Shown here piece after piece: positions 27,933 through 36,227 of a stretch of 64,000 nt of DNA. This stretch comes from Mesorhizobium wenxiniae (GTDB taxonomy: Bacteria; Pseudomonadota; Alphaproteobacteria; Rhizobiales; Rhizobiaceae): positions 62,001 through 126,000 of the forward strand of contig NZ_NPKH01000014.1 of assembly GCF_002284535.1 (NCBI RefSeq), read 5' to 3'. Every line of letters begins with the position of its first letter. The first letter of the stretch is position 1. The notes under the pieces are model-generated. The model worked only from the letters and a program-made list of their open reading frames with translations, was not told where the DNA came from and did no database searches. The position numbers were made by a program, and so were the translations under genes.

Positions 27933-28475
27933 CTATGCGTCGCCCTTGACGACGCCGACAAACGGCAATTCGCGAAACGCGTGGGCGACATCCATGCCGT
28001 AGCCGACGACGAAATAGTCGGGGCAGTCGAAGCCGACATAGTTGGCGTTGAGCGCAGTCTGGCGGCGCATGCGCTTGTCGAGCAGCACGGCGATGGCGCA
28101 GCTTTTGGCGCCGCGCGACAGCATCAGGTCGCGGGTGAAGGACAGCGTCTTGCCGGATTCGAGAATGTCGTCGATCAACAGCACGTCGCGCCCGGCGACT
28201 TCATTGTCGATGTCACGCAGCACCCTCACCTCGCCGCTGGTGGTACCGGCGCCGTAGCTGGAAATGAAGATGAACTCGACCTCGGGCGACAGGCCGACAT
28301 CGTGCATGGCGCGGATAAGATCGGCGGCGAAGATGAACGATCCTTTCAGCACCGAAATCACCAGAAGGTCCTGATAATCGTGCCCGGCGATCTCCTTGGC
28401 GAGCTCCAGATTGCGGCGGGCAATCGCCGACGCCGAAAACAAGACCTCGATATTCTTGCCACGCACGATTGGCAT
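27933..28475 (-). CDS. hpt: Hypoxanthine phosphoribosyltransferase
   Basis: This 180-residue cytoplasmic purine-salvage enzyme makes IMP or GMP from hypoxanthine or guanine and PRPP. The PRPP-binding motif VLLIDDILESGKTL, the Ser-Tyr loop ISSYGAG and the base-binding region VGFDCPDYFVVGYGMD are all present. Length is normal. It lies between a membrane protein gene upstream and a response regulator downstream, all on the minus strand. Confidence 0.94.
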   Translation of the reverse strand: MPIVRGKNIEVLFSASAIARRNLELAKEIAGHDYQDLLVISVLKGSFIFAADLIRAMHDVGLSPEVEFIFISSYGAGTTSGEVRVLRDIDNEVAGRDVLLIDDILESGKTLSFTRDLMLSRGAKSCAIAVLLDKRMRRQTALNANYVGFDCPDYFVVGYGMDVAHAFRELPFVGVVKGDA

Positions 28476-28502
28476 TGGCCGCCTTTCCAGAAATGATCGC
28501 CC

Positions 28503-29150
28503 CTAATTGGCGAAGGTGACCGAGACGGTCTTGACCCCGTTTCTAGGCATGTCGAGCCGGCTGGAAAAGCCAAATCTTTCGCCGGGCGCCAGCGAACGGT
28601 TGAATGTCTCCAGCGTATAGCGGGTTGTGCGCCTGTCATTGCCGGTGACCCGGATTTCCAGCGGCGGCAATGGCAACGGGCTGGCACCGTCATTCGCGGC
28701 CTCGCCACCGACGAACAGGACAGATTCCGGCCCGGACGCATCGATACGCGACGTAACGCCTGAAATGGTGAGTGCAGCGCCCGTCTCCTGTGCCGCGAGA
28801 AGAAGCGGCGCCTGGCGCACCAGCGCGTGCCCGCCCGAGATCCAGAAGGCTGCAAACGCCACGCTGAGGCCGGCGATCCAGAAGATCGGACCGCCGCGCG
28901 ACGCCCGCAGCCGTTCCATCGCGGCTTTCGGCTTGCGCAACATGTCCATGCCTTCGAGCGATGGCGTGGCGATCACCCGCGAAAGCGGCGGTGAAAGGTC
29001 CATGCTGGTGGTGAGGCGCGGCAGCACCTCGAAGTCGGCATCGACGACGTCGGCGGCTGGATCACGCAAGATGCGTTCCGGCGCAGGATTTGCGGCCGAA
29101 TCGGTCATGAATTCGCCGGAAACCGGGCGCGCGGTTCGATCGTCAGCCAT
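28503..29150 (-). CDS. Single-pass membrane protein of unknown function
   Basis: About 215 residues: a disordered, charged N-terminal half, one transmembrane helix at about 85-105 (GGPIFWIAGLSVAFAAFWIS), and a periplasmic beta-rich domain in which LEIRVTGNDRRTTRYTLET and SLAPGERFGFSSRLDMP recall extracellular DUF3426-like or FxLYD-like modules. Some rhizobial proteins at this position next to ftsE start with an MJ0042 zinc ribbon; no Cys pairs are seen here. It is divergent from ftsE. Confidence 0.65.
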   Translation of the reverse strand: MADDRTARPVSGEFMTDSAANPAPERILRDPAADVVDADFEVLPRLTTSMDLSPPLSRVIATPSLEGMDMLRKPKAAMERLRASRGGPIFWIAGLSVAFAAFWISGGHALVRQAPLLLAAQETGAALTISGVTSRIDASGPESVLFVGGEAANDGASPLPLPPLEIRVTGNDRRTTRYTLETFNRSLAPGERFGFSSRLDMPRNGVKTVSVTFAN

Positions 29151-29259
29151 CACGGCCCCAGCACTACGGCACTTGTTCGTCTTCGTTTCTTTTGTGTAAA
29201 CGGAAATGGTTAACGCTTCCCCACAGGAACCCTTGTGACGCGCCTAAAAAACCTCCGAA

Positions 29260-29275
29260 TTAACCGCGGGTTAAC
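29260..29275. promoter_or_regulatory. Candidate CtrA box upstream of ftsE
   Basis: TTAA-CCGCGGG-TTAAC matches the full alphaproteobacterial CtrA recognition pattern TTAA-N7-TTAAC exactly. It lies about 70 bases upstream of the ftsE start, in the divergent region before a membrane-protein gene. Confidence 0.5.
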
Positions 29276-29344
29276 CATGCCGGCCGATGGTCTCTTCTCA
29301 GAGAAGGCTGGCTCGTCGCCGCCGCAAGTTTCAGGTCGTCGAAC

Positions 29345-30004
29345 GTGATCCGCTTCGAAAATGTCGGCCTCCGCTATGGCATGGGTCCGGAAATCCTCCG
29401 CGACATTTCCCTGCAAATACCGGAGCGCTCCTTCCAGTTCCTGAGCGGCCCTTCGGGCGCCGGCAAGACGACGCTGCTGCGGCTTTTGTTCATGTCACTC
29501 AAGCCGACGCGCGGGCTGATCACCATCTTTGGCAAGGACCGCTCGCGCATCTCGCGCACCGAGCTGCCGCATCTGCGGCGGCGCATCGGCGTGGTGTTCC
29601 AGGACTTTCGCCTGCTCGAGCACATGACGACCTATGAGAATGTGGCCTTGCCGCTGCGCGTGCGCGGGCGAGAGGAGGCGAGCTACCGCACCGACGTGAC
29701 CGAATTACTGAAATGGGTCGGCCTTGGCGAGCGCATGCATGTGCTGCCGCCGGTGCTGTCGGGTGGCGAGAAGCAGCGCGCCGCAATTGCCAGGGCGCTG
29801 ATCGAGCAGCCCGAGATCCTGCTTGCCGACGAGCCGACCGGCAATGTCGATCCGCCGCTGGCGCGACGCCTGTTGCGGCTGTTCATCGAACTCAACCGGC
29901 TGGGCACTGCTGTGGTGATTGCAACGCACGACCTCGGCCTGATGGAACAGGTCGACGCACGGCGCATGATCCTGGCCGGCGGAAGGCTGGATATCTATGA
30001 CTGA
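29345..30004 (+). CDS. ftsE: Cell division ATP-binding protein FtsE
   Basis: This 219-residue ABC ATPase works with FtsX to couple cytokinesis to periplasmic peptidoglycan hydrolases. It has Walker A GPSGAGKTT, Q-loop VVFQDFRLLEHM, signature LSGGEKQRAAIARAL, Walker B ILLADEPTGNVD and switch His in ATHDLGLME. It starts at GTG 29345, with FENVGLRYGMGPEIL as the usual FtsE opening. It overlaps ftsX by eight bases. Confidence 0.95.
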   Translation: MIRFENVGLRYGMGPEILRDISLQIPERSFQFLSGPSGAGKTTLLRLLFMSLKPTRGLITIFGKDRSRISRTELPHLRRRIGVVFQDFRLLEHMTTYENVALPLRVRGREEASYRTDVTELLKWVGLGERMHVLPPVLSGGEKQRAAIARALIEQPEILLADEPTGNVDPPLARRLLRLFIELNRLGTAVVIATHDLGLMEQVDARRMILAGGRLDIYD

Positions 30005-30986
30005 CCTTTCCGTTCACCATGCCGAAGACCAGCACGCCGGTAAGGCTGCGACGACGCAGCGCGCTCAGCGCAAGATGGCGCCGATCGTGCCGGCGCAGAA
30101 CATCGCCGGCCGGGCACTGGTCCTGGTCATTGCCATCATGACTTTCCTCTCCTGCCTGACCTTCGGCGCGGTGACGCTGGTGCGAGACACCGCCTCGGTC
30201 TGGGAGAACCAGATATCACGCGAGGCGACCATCCAGATCAAGCCGGTAGATGGCCTCGACATGGAGGCAGCACTTGCCCAGGCCTCCCAGATCGCCGGTG
30301 AATTTCCTGGCGTGAAGAGCGCCAGGATCGTCGACCGCGATGCCACGGCGCGGCTACTGGAGCCGTGGCTGGGTTCGGGTCTCAACATCGACGAGCTGCC
30401 GGTGCCGCGTCTGATCATCGTCACCATAGACGAGAACAACCCGCCCGACTTCGCCGCAATGCGCGCCGCGATCACACCGAAGCTGCCCAGTGCAGCACTT
30501 GACGACCATCGCACCTGGGTCGACCGGCTGGTGGCCATGGCCCGTACCACGGTGACAATCGGCATTGCCGTGCTGGCGCTGATGCTGTCGGCAACCGTGC
30601 TGACCGTGGTGTTCGCAACGCGCGGCGCCATGGCCGGCAACGGCCACATCATCGAAGTGCTGCATTTCGTCGGCGCCGAAGCGCGCTTCATCGCGCGCGA
30701 ATTCCGCCACCACTTCCTGGTCACCGGCATGAAGGGCGCAGCCGCCGGGGGTGCGGCGGCGGTGCTCGTCTTCATCGTCTTCTCATGGTGGTCGTCGCGC
30801 AACATGGCAACGCCGGAGGCCGATCAGGCGACCGCCTTGTTCGGTAATTTCGCTATCGGTTCGGCGGGCTATCTCGGGGTCGTCCTCATGGTGCTGGTCA
30901 TCGGTGCGCTAACTGCGGCAACCTCCCATGTCACCGTCGTCACCTATCTCAGCGACATCGATGTCCGCCAGCCGGACGCGGGGTGA
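29997..30986 (+). CDS. ftsX: Cell division protein FtsX
   Basis: This 329-residue inner-membrane protein has a basic N-terminal cytoplasmic part, TM1 (RALVLVIAIMTFLSCLTFGA), a large periplasmic loop (about 75-170), and three further transmembrane helices near 180-205, 240-265 and 290-315. This is the FtsX/MacB-type layout. It is translationally coupled to ftsE by an eight-base overlap. In rhizobia ftsX is essential for division. Confidence 0.93.
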   Translation: MTDLSVHHAEDQHAGKAATTQRAQRKMAPIVPAQNIAGRALVLVIAIMTFLSCLTFGAVTLVRDTASVWENQISREATIQIKPVDGLDMEAALAQASQIAGEFPGVKSARIVDRDATARLLEPWLGSGLNIDELPVPRLIIVTIDENNPPDFAAMRAAITPKLPSAALDDHRTWVDRLVAMARTTVTIGIAVLALMLSATVLTVVFATRGAMAGNGHIIEVLHFVGAEARFIAREFRHHFLVTGMKGAAAGGAAAVLVFIVFSWWSSRNMATPEADQATALFGNFAIGSAGYLGVVLMVLVIGALTAATSHVTVVTYLSDIDVRQPDAG

Positions 30987-31067
30987 TCACGAATAGAGAA
31001 TTAGCGTAACGTAATGTGTGCTCTTCCACCTACTAAACGCCGCATTTCGGGGTTAACGATAGAGACG

Positions 31068-31787
31068 ATGGACGCGCGCGAGTCGACCGGAACGGCTGGA
31101 CAGTTACCCTTGGTGATTGCGCCATCCAGCGAGCGCGTCACGCCCGGCCGATTGGCGGGCGCATTGCGCATCTCCGCTTTCTTTCTGCTCGTGCTCGCAA
31201 CGCTGTTTGCCGGCGGCTTCGGTTGGTTCGCCAACACTGTCAGCCGTCTCGCGACGCCTATCAATCCGGCAAAAGCCGATGCCATCATCGTGCTGACCGG
31301 CGGCCATTCGCGTCTCGACGCCGCTATGGGTCTGCTGGCGTCCGGCAAGGGCGAGCGGCTGCTGATCAGCGGCGTGCATCCTTCCGCCAGCCGCCGCCAG
31401 CTTCAGGTCGCGACCCGCGGCGACAAGAAATTGTTTTCCTGCTGCGTCGATATCGACCGCGCCGCGCTCGACACGATCGGAAATGCCGAGGAAAGTGCCA
31501 AGTGGGTGGAAGATCACGCCTATGGCACCGTGATCCTCGTCACCAACAACTATCACATGCCGCGCAGCCTGCTGGAAATGGGCCGGCTGCTCCACAAGGC
31601 CAAGCTCGAGCCCTATCCGGTTGTCAACAGCAACCTTGGCAATGGCGGCTGGCTGACCAAGCCCAGGGCGCTGCGCGTGCTGTTCACCGAATATAACAAA
31701 TATCTGCTGGCGCTGGCGCGCGGCATCGTGCCGGTGAAACCAACGCCAACCGGCATCGCGCTGGCCGAGGCTGCTGCGCCGAACTGA
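31068..31787 (+). CDS. YdcF/DUF218 family membrane protein
   Basis: About 239 residues, with one N-terminal transmembrane helix (ISAFFLLVLATLFAGGFGWF) and a DUF218 domain: ADAIIVLTGGHSRLDAA, GERLLISGVHPSASRRQL and NNYHMPRSLLEM. Family members such as SanA and ElyC act in envelope or polyprenyl-carrier homeostasis. ATG 31068 is preferred; ATG 31014 would add 18 residues without a better ribosome site. It lies 81 bp after ftsX and before a plsC-type gene, a conserved rhizobial neighbourhood. Confidence 0.85.
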   Translation: MDARESTGTAGQLPLVIAPSSERVTPGRLAGALRISAFFLLVLATLFAGGFGWFANTVSRLATPINPAKADAIIVLTGGHSRLDAAMGLLASGKGERLLISGVHPSASRRQLQVATRGDKKLFSCCVDIDRAALDTIGNAEESAKWVEDHAYGTVILVTNNYHMPRSLLEMGRLLHKAKLEPYPVVNSNLGNGGWLTKPRALRVLFTEYNKYLLALARGIVPVKPTPTGIALAEAAAPN

Positions 31788-31793
31788 CCTATA

Positions 31794-32426
31794 TCATTCC
31801 TTGACCGTGGCGCATGAGGCGCTGCGCAGGCGCGCGATCTCCTGTTCGAGACGTTCGATACGCTTGTCCCGCTCGGCCAACGCCGCCGCGACGTCGGCAG
31901 CTTCGAACCGTTGCGGAATATGCTGCGGGCAATTGGAATCCCAAGCCGAAACCGTGAACAGGATGATTTGTTCGGGGCGGGCCTTGTAGCCTTCCGGCAT
32001 CAGCTTCGCCATCAGTTCTGCGTCGTCCTCGACGACACGCGCGCTGCCCCAGATCTTGATGCGCTGTCGGTGCGCATAGTCGATCAGGAACAGGAATGCG
32101 CGGGGGTTGTCGTCCAGATTGCCCTGGGTGATGAATTGCCTGTTGCCGGAGAAATCCGTGAAGCCGATCGTCCGCTCGTCGAGCACCTTGAGGAAGCCGG
32201 CCGGCCCGCCGCGATGCTGGATGTAGGGCTGGCCGTCACCATTGGCCGTTGACAGAAAGACGCTGGTCTGCGCCTCGATGAAGGCGGCGAGATCGGCCGT
32301 GATATCAGCTTGCCAGCCGCCGCGCTCCTCGACGCGGGCATAGGCCACGCGTGAGCCTTTGCGGGCCTGGATCGCCTTGACGGTTGGCGTAAAGGCAACA
32401 TCGCTGGTGAAGGCGTGAGCATTCAT
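31794..32426 (-). CDS. Pyridoxamine 5'-phosphate oxidase-family flavoprotein
   Basis: A 210-residue split-barrel flavin-binding protein: IEAQTSVFLSTANGDGQPYI, then HRGGPAGFLKVLDERTIGF, DNPRAFLFLIDYAHRQRIKI and WGSARVV are the FMN-fold blocks. A C-terminal coiled coil (ERDKRIERLEQEIARLRS) probably drives oligomerisation. The substrate is unknown; it does not look like PdxH itself. The start at 32426 has a perfect AGGAGG. It is divergent from a LysR gene across 114 bp. Confidence 0.85.
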   Translation of the reverse strand: MNAHAFTSDVAFTPTVKAIQARKGSRVAYARVEERGGWQADITADLAAFIEAQTSVFLSTANGDGQPYIQHRGGPAGFLKVLDERTIGFTDFSGNRQFITQGNLDDNPRAFLFLIDYAHRQRIKIWGSARVVEDDAELMAKLMPEGYKARPEQIILFTVSAWDSNCPQHIPQRFEAADVAAALAERDKRIERLEQEIARLRSASCATVKE

Positions 32427-32493
32427 GGAACCTCCTTTGCAGGCAGAGCTGCGAGCCGTAGTCAGCAAAAAATAAGGCCTTCCATCCTCCGGA

Positions 32494-32512
32494 TGCAGAT
32501 GGCATAGATGCA
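32494..32512. promoter_or_regulatory. Candidate LysR binding dyad
   Basis: TGCA-N11-TGCA (TGCAGATGGCATAGATGCA) has the dyad and spacing expected of a LysR site (T-N11-A). It lies in the divergent region 29 bases upstream of the LysR start. Confidence 0.35.
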
Positions 32513-32540
32513 ACCAATCCTTCCATTTTTCGGGAGAACC

Positions 32541-33452
32541 ATGGATCGCCTCGAGGCCATGTCGCTTTTCGTCGCCGCGGTGGAGGCCGGCAGCCTTTCG
32601 GCCGCCGGACGCCGTTTCGGCATCCCACTTGCAACGGTCAGCCGCAAGGTCTCCGACCTGGAGCGGCATCTGAAGACGCGTCTCCTGAACCGCTCGACGC
32701 GGCAGCTGACGCTGACCGACGCGGGTCACACCTACCTGGCGGCCTGCCGTCGCATTCTCGACGAGGTCGGCGAGGCCGAGCGGGCCGCCGCCGGCGAATA
32801 CAGCGCCCCGACGGGCGAACTGATCATCACCGCACCGATCGTCTTTGGCCGCCTGCATGTGCTGCCGGTAGTCACCGGCTTCCTCGCCGCCTACCCCGAC
32901 GTGGCTATCCGCCTGATGCTCGCGGACCGGATAACCCAGTTGACCGAGGAGCATATCGATCTCGCCGTCCGCATAGGCGAGCTTCCCGACTCGAGCCTGG
33001 TGGCCACCCGCATCGGCTCGATCCGGCGCGTCGTTTGCGCGAGCCCGGCCTATCTGGCCGAGCACGGTATGCCGGAGACCCCGAGAGACCTCGCGGCACA
33101 TAACTGCATCACCTTTGAGGGGCTCACCGCTCCCGCCGCATGGACTTTTGCCACCGGCAAGACCGAGCTCGCTGTTCCGATCCGCTCACGGCTTCGGGTC
33201 AACACCGCGGAAGCGGCGGTCGACGCCGCGATTGCCGGCGTCGGGTTGACGAGGGTGCTTTCCTACCAGATCACAGCTGCGGTGCGGGCAGGCACACTCT
33301 GCACCGTGCTGGAGGCATTCGAGCCGCAGCCATGGCCGGTCAGTCTCGTGCATGCCGGCCAGGGTCTGCTGCCGGTGAAACTGCGTGCGTTCGTCGATTT
33401 CGCCGCCCCTCGCCTGAAGAAGCGGCTGATGCAAGCGACGTGGCAGGCCTGA
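32541..33452 (+). CDS. LysR-family transcriptional regulator
   Basis: A 303-residue regulator with N-terminal winged helix (MSLFVAAVEAGSLSAAGRRF, then PLATVSRKVSDLERHLKTRL) and an effector domain with ITAPIVFGRLHVLPVV and IDLAVRIGELPDSSLVA. This CrgA/AaeR-like subgroup often controls a divergent oxidoreductase, here the flavoprotein at 31794-32426. GGGAGA precedes the start at 32541. Confidence 0.9.
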   Translation: MDRLEAMSLFVAAVEAGSLSAAGRRFGIPLATVSRKVSDLERHLKTRLLNRSTRQLTLTDAGHTYLAACRRILDEVGEAERAAAGEYSAPTGELIITAPIVFGRLHVLPVVTGFLAAYPDVAIRLMLADRITQLTEEHIDLAVRIGELPDSSLVATRIGSIRRVVCASPAYLAEHGMPETPRDLAAHNCITFEGLTAPAAWTFATGKTELAVPIRSRLRVNTAEAAVDAAIAGVGLTRVLSYQITAAVRAGTLCTVLEAFEPQPWPVSLVHAGQGLLPVKLRAFVDFAAPRLKKRLMQATWQA

Positions 33453-33551
33453 CGAACGGATAGCGGGTCAAGTCGGATCGATTTCGCATCGTTTCCTTTT
33501 TGCCCGCGCTTGGTGTAACCAACGCACACCTCCTCACCGGGCACTTCCCCC

Positions 33552-34346
33552 ATGCTCCTTATCCGCTCGCTGGCGTTCAACTTCGTCTTCTATGTCAATC
33601 TGATCGTCCAGATGATCCTCTGGACCCCGTACTATTTCCTGTCGCCGCGCCACCGCGCCTGGTTCGTGCCGAAATTCTGGTCGCGCACAAGCATGTGGCT
33701 TTACGACAAGATCGCCGGCACCAAAAGCGAGATCACCGGCCAGGAAAACCTGCCCGAAGGCTCCTTCATCCTGGCGCCCAAGCATCAATCCTTCTGGGAT
33801 GCGATTGCCTTTTTCCCCCTCCTGCAGGATCCGATCTACATCCTGAAGCGGGAACTGACCTGGATCCCGTTCTTCGGCTGGTACATCTTGAAAATGCGGA
33901 TGATCCCGGTCGACCGCGGCAGCCGCTCAAAAGCATTGAAGGCAGTCGTCGCCGCGACCAAACAGGAGCTGGCCCGCAATCCCCGCCAGCTGATCATCTA
34001 TCCCGAGGGTACGCGCCGAGCGCCGGGCGACGAGCCGGCCTATAAATACGGCATCGTCGAGATCTATGCGCAGCTTGGCATTCCGGTGGTGCCGGTCGCC
34101 CATGTCGCCGGCCTCTACTGGCCGCGCCGGAAATTCCTGCGCTATCCCGGCACGATCAAGGCCCGCTTCCTGCCGCCGATCCCACCCGGGTTGGACAAGC
34201 AGGAATTCATGGAAAGGCTGATCGGTGAGACGGAAGCCGCCTGCGACCAGCTGCTCGTCGAGGCCTCCAATGCGCCGAACCCGCCGCCTATGCCGCCGAC
34301 GGCGGTGAAGCGGCTGAGCGAGCTGGCCTCCGATACCTCGGCCTGA
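33552..34346 (+). CDS. plsC: 1-acyl-sn-glycerol-3-phosphate acyltransferase
   Basis: This 264-residue membrane-associated acyltransferase makes phosphatidic acid from lysophosphatidic acid. The catalytic HX4D is in PKHQSFWDAI, the glycerol-phosphate-binding motif is IYPEGTRRAPGD, and VPVAHVAGLYWPRR is the fourth family block. An N-terminal hydrophobic helix (NFVFYVNLIVQMILWTPYYF) anchors it. It is separated from YdcF by the flavoprotein/LysR pair. Confidence 0.92.
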   Translation: MLLIRSLAFNFVFYVNLIVQMILWTPYYFLSPRHRAWFVPKFWSRTSMWLYDKIAGTKSEITGQENLPEGSFILAPKHQSFWDAIAFFPLLQDPIYILKRELTWIPFFGWYILKMRMIPVDRGSRSKALKAVVAATKQELARNPRQLIIYPEGTRRAPGDEPAYKYGIVEIYAQLGIPVVPVAHVAGLYWPRRKFLRYPGTIKARFLPPIPPGLDKQEFMERLIGETEAACDQLLVEASNAPNPPPMPPTAVKRLSELASDTSA

Positions 34347-34395
34347 ACTGCAGCCTGACCGATAATATCCTAGGGAATCACAGCCAGTGCCGTCG

Positions 34396-34983
34396 TCAAA
34401 CCAGCGTCGCCGCGAACGTCAGATTGATGATCCGCGAGACCAGCGGTTTGCGCAGGAAGCGCGCAAACGCTGCCCCGGCGAGAAGCCAAAGGGCATGGAT
34501 GGCGACGATCATCGGGGCGAGGACCGCCAGCTTGAGGCTTGCATCAAGCTCACCGGCGGACGACGTGCCGGCGAACACAGCGGCAATCGCCACATAGGCT
34601 TTAGGGTTCGCGACGGCCAGAAGAAGCCCACCCAAAAAAGTGGGAAGTGCCCCGCCGGTACGCGCAGCCAGAGGCGGAGCCGTTGCTATCTTGAAGGCGA
34701 GGTAGAGGATGTAGGCTGCGGATGCCAGCGCCAAGAGCGATGTGAGCTTCGGCACAGAGGCAAGCATGGCCGTGATGCCCGTCGTCACGACCAAAAGCAC
34801 GGCGACCGTGCCAAGAACGATGCCCGAGGCGTAGCGGAGCGAATCGCGCAGACCGAAGGCGGCCCCAACGGCGGTGACGCTGATCGTCGCCGGCCCCGGA
34901 CTGCCCATCACAACCGCCGATACCAGCACAAGCACGAGCAATTGCGGCCATAGATACGGGTGGGATAGAACTTGTCCGGCCAT
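34396..34983 (-). CDS. LysE-family amino-acid exporter
   Basis: This 195-residue protein has about five to six transmembrane segments; GSPGPATISVTAVGAAFGLR is the LysE N-terminal signature and GGLLLAVANPKAYVAIAAVF the central block. It should export an amino acid or related metabolite. The protein stops at FAATLV; one frame over, nine more codons (LTTALAVIP) end in a normal stop, so a one-base deletion may have trimmed the last residues of the final helix. Confidence 0.85.
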   Translation of the reverse strand: MAGQVLSHPYLWPQLLVLVLVSAVVMGSPGPATISVTAVGAAFGLRDSLRYASGIVLGTVAVLLVVTTGITAMLASVPKLTSLLALASAAYILYLAFKIATAPPLAARTGGALPTFLGGLLLAVANPKAYVAIAAVFAGTSSAGELDASLKLAVLAPMIVAIHALWLLAGAAFARFLRKPLVSRIINLTFAATLV

Positions 34984-35137
34984 GCGTCATCCCCCGCATC
35001 GTGCGTCGATGCAGGGACGGTACGGCAGGCAGCGCCGAGCGTCTTGAACGATCGTGCAAACTCGTCCGCGGCCGGGTGTCCTTGACGCATCCACTGCTGA
35101 ATGTCCTGGGACACGCAAGCAGTCAATTCACACGCGG
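34984..35137 (-). other. Spacer with possible gene remnant
   Basis: Between the LysE and aldo/keto-reductase genes the minus strand is open from ATG 35126, reading MTACVSQDIQQWMRQGHPAA and more, and the frame runs on into the LysE gene in another frame. The first 40 residues have protein-like composition but match nothing I recognise. It may be the stub of a lost gene. Confidence 0.25.
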
Positions 35138-36085
35138 CTACGCACTCGCGCTGTCGAGCTCGGCGATATCGTCTGGGCTGAGCTTCAACGATGCGGCGTG
35201 AACGAGGCTGTCGACCTGGTCCAGCGTCGTGGCGCTGGCGATTGGCGCGGTGACGCCGGGCCGCGCGATCACCCAGGCGAGCGCCACTTCCGCCTGCTTG
35301 GCCGAGTGACGCGCCGACACAGCGTCGAGTGCCGTCAGGATGCGCATGCCGTGCACGTTGAGATAGCGCTTCACGCCGTCGCCACGCGCGCTTTTGCCGA
35401 GATCAGCTTCGCTGCGGTACTTGCCGCTCAAAAAACCCTTGGCGAGGCCGAAATAGCTGATGACGCCGAGATCCTCGGCCATGCACAGATCGCGGAGCGG
35501 CCCATCGAAGGAGGCGCGATCATAGAGATTGTATTCCGGCTGCAGCACCGCGTAGCGCGGCAGGCCCCGCAGGCTTGCCACGTCGAGCGCGGCGCGCAAC
35601 TGGCCGGCATCGAGATTGGAGGCGCCAACGTGGCGGATCTTGCCCTTGGCGAGCAGTTTTTGGTAGGCGCCGAGCGTTTCCTCGTAGGGGGTCGTCGGAT
35701 CCGGCCAGTGCGACAGATAGAGATCGACGACATCGATCTGCAGCCGCTTTAGCGACGCATCGATGGCCTTTTCGACATAGGCGGCGGAGAGGTCTTTCCT
35801 GCCCTGTCCCATATCCGACCCGACCTTGGTGATCACCACGACCTTGTCGCGGTTGCCGCGGCTCTTCATCCATTTCCCGATGATGGTTTCGGATTCGCCG
35901 CCTTTGTTGCCGGGAACCCAGCGCGAATAGGCATCCGCCGTGTCGATGGCGTTGAGACCGGCGCCGACGAAGCGGTCGAGCAGGTCGAAAGAGGTTTTCT
36001 CGTCGGCGGTCCAGCCGAAGACGTTCCCGCCCAGGACCAGCGGCGCGATGGACAGGTCGGTTTGACCGAGACGACGTTTCTGCAA
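35138..36085 (-). CDS. Aldo/keto reductase
   Basis: A 315-residue NADPH-dependent TIM-barrel oxidoreductase. The catalytic tetrad is visible as Asp in AIDTADAYSRW, Tyr in the same block, Lys in VVITKVG and His in YLSHWPDP. The N-terminal RRLGQTDLSIAPLVLGGNVF and the C-terminal cofactor-binding IASATTLDQVDSL fit the YajO/Tas-like AKR subgroup. Physiological substrate unknown. It lies downstream of a GlxA-type regulator on the same strand. Confidence 0.92.
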   Translation of the reverse strand: MQKRRLGQTDLSIAPLVLGGNVFGWTADEKTSFDLLDRFVGAGLNAIDTADAYSRWVPGNKGGESETIIGKWMKSRGNRDKVVVITKVGSDMGQGRKDLSAAYVEKAIDASLKRLQIDVVDLYLSHWPDPTTPYEETLGAYQKLLAKGKIRHVGASNLDAGQLRAALDVASLRGLPRYAVLQPEYNLYDRASFDGPLRDLCMAEDLGVISYFGLAKGFLSGKYRSEADLGKSARGDGVKRYLNVHGMRILTALDAVSARHSAKQAEVALAWVIARPGVTAPIASATTLDQVDSLVHAASLKLSPDDIAELDSASA

Positions 36086-36227
36086 GACTGATCTCCGTAG
36101 GGAATGGAAAGGAGCGGGCGAAAAGCCCGGGCTTAACTAGGTCTCACCGCGCCGAGGTCAAAGGCCCGGCTGTCTTTTCCGATGGACCAGCGCTTCACAA
36201 AGGCGCGACTCGCCGCGCTCCAAATGT

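Noticed and set aside
26388..28496. 702-codon plus-strand frame
   Set aside because: It runs through the EamA gene in another frame and then antisense to the response regulator and hpt; no conserved domain. Only its first codons are considered, as a possible leader peptide.
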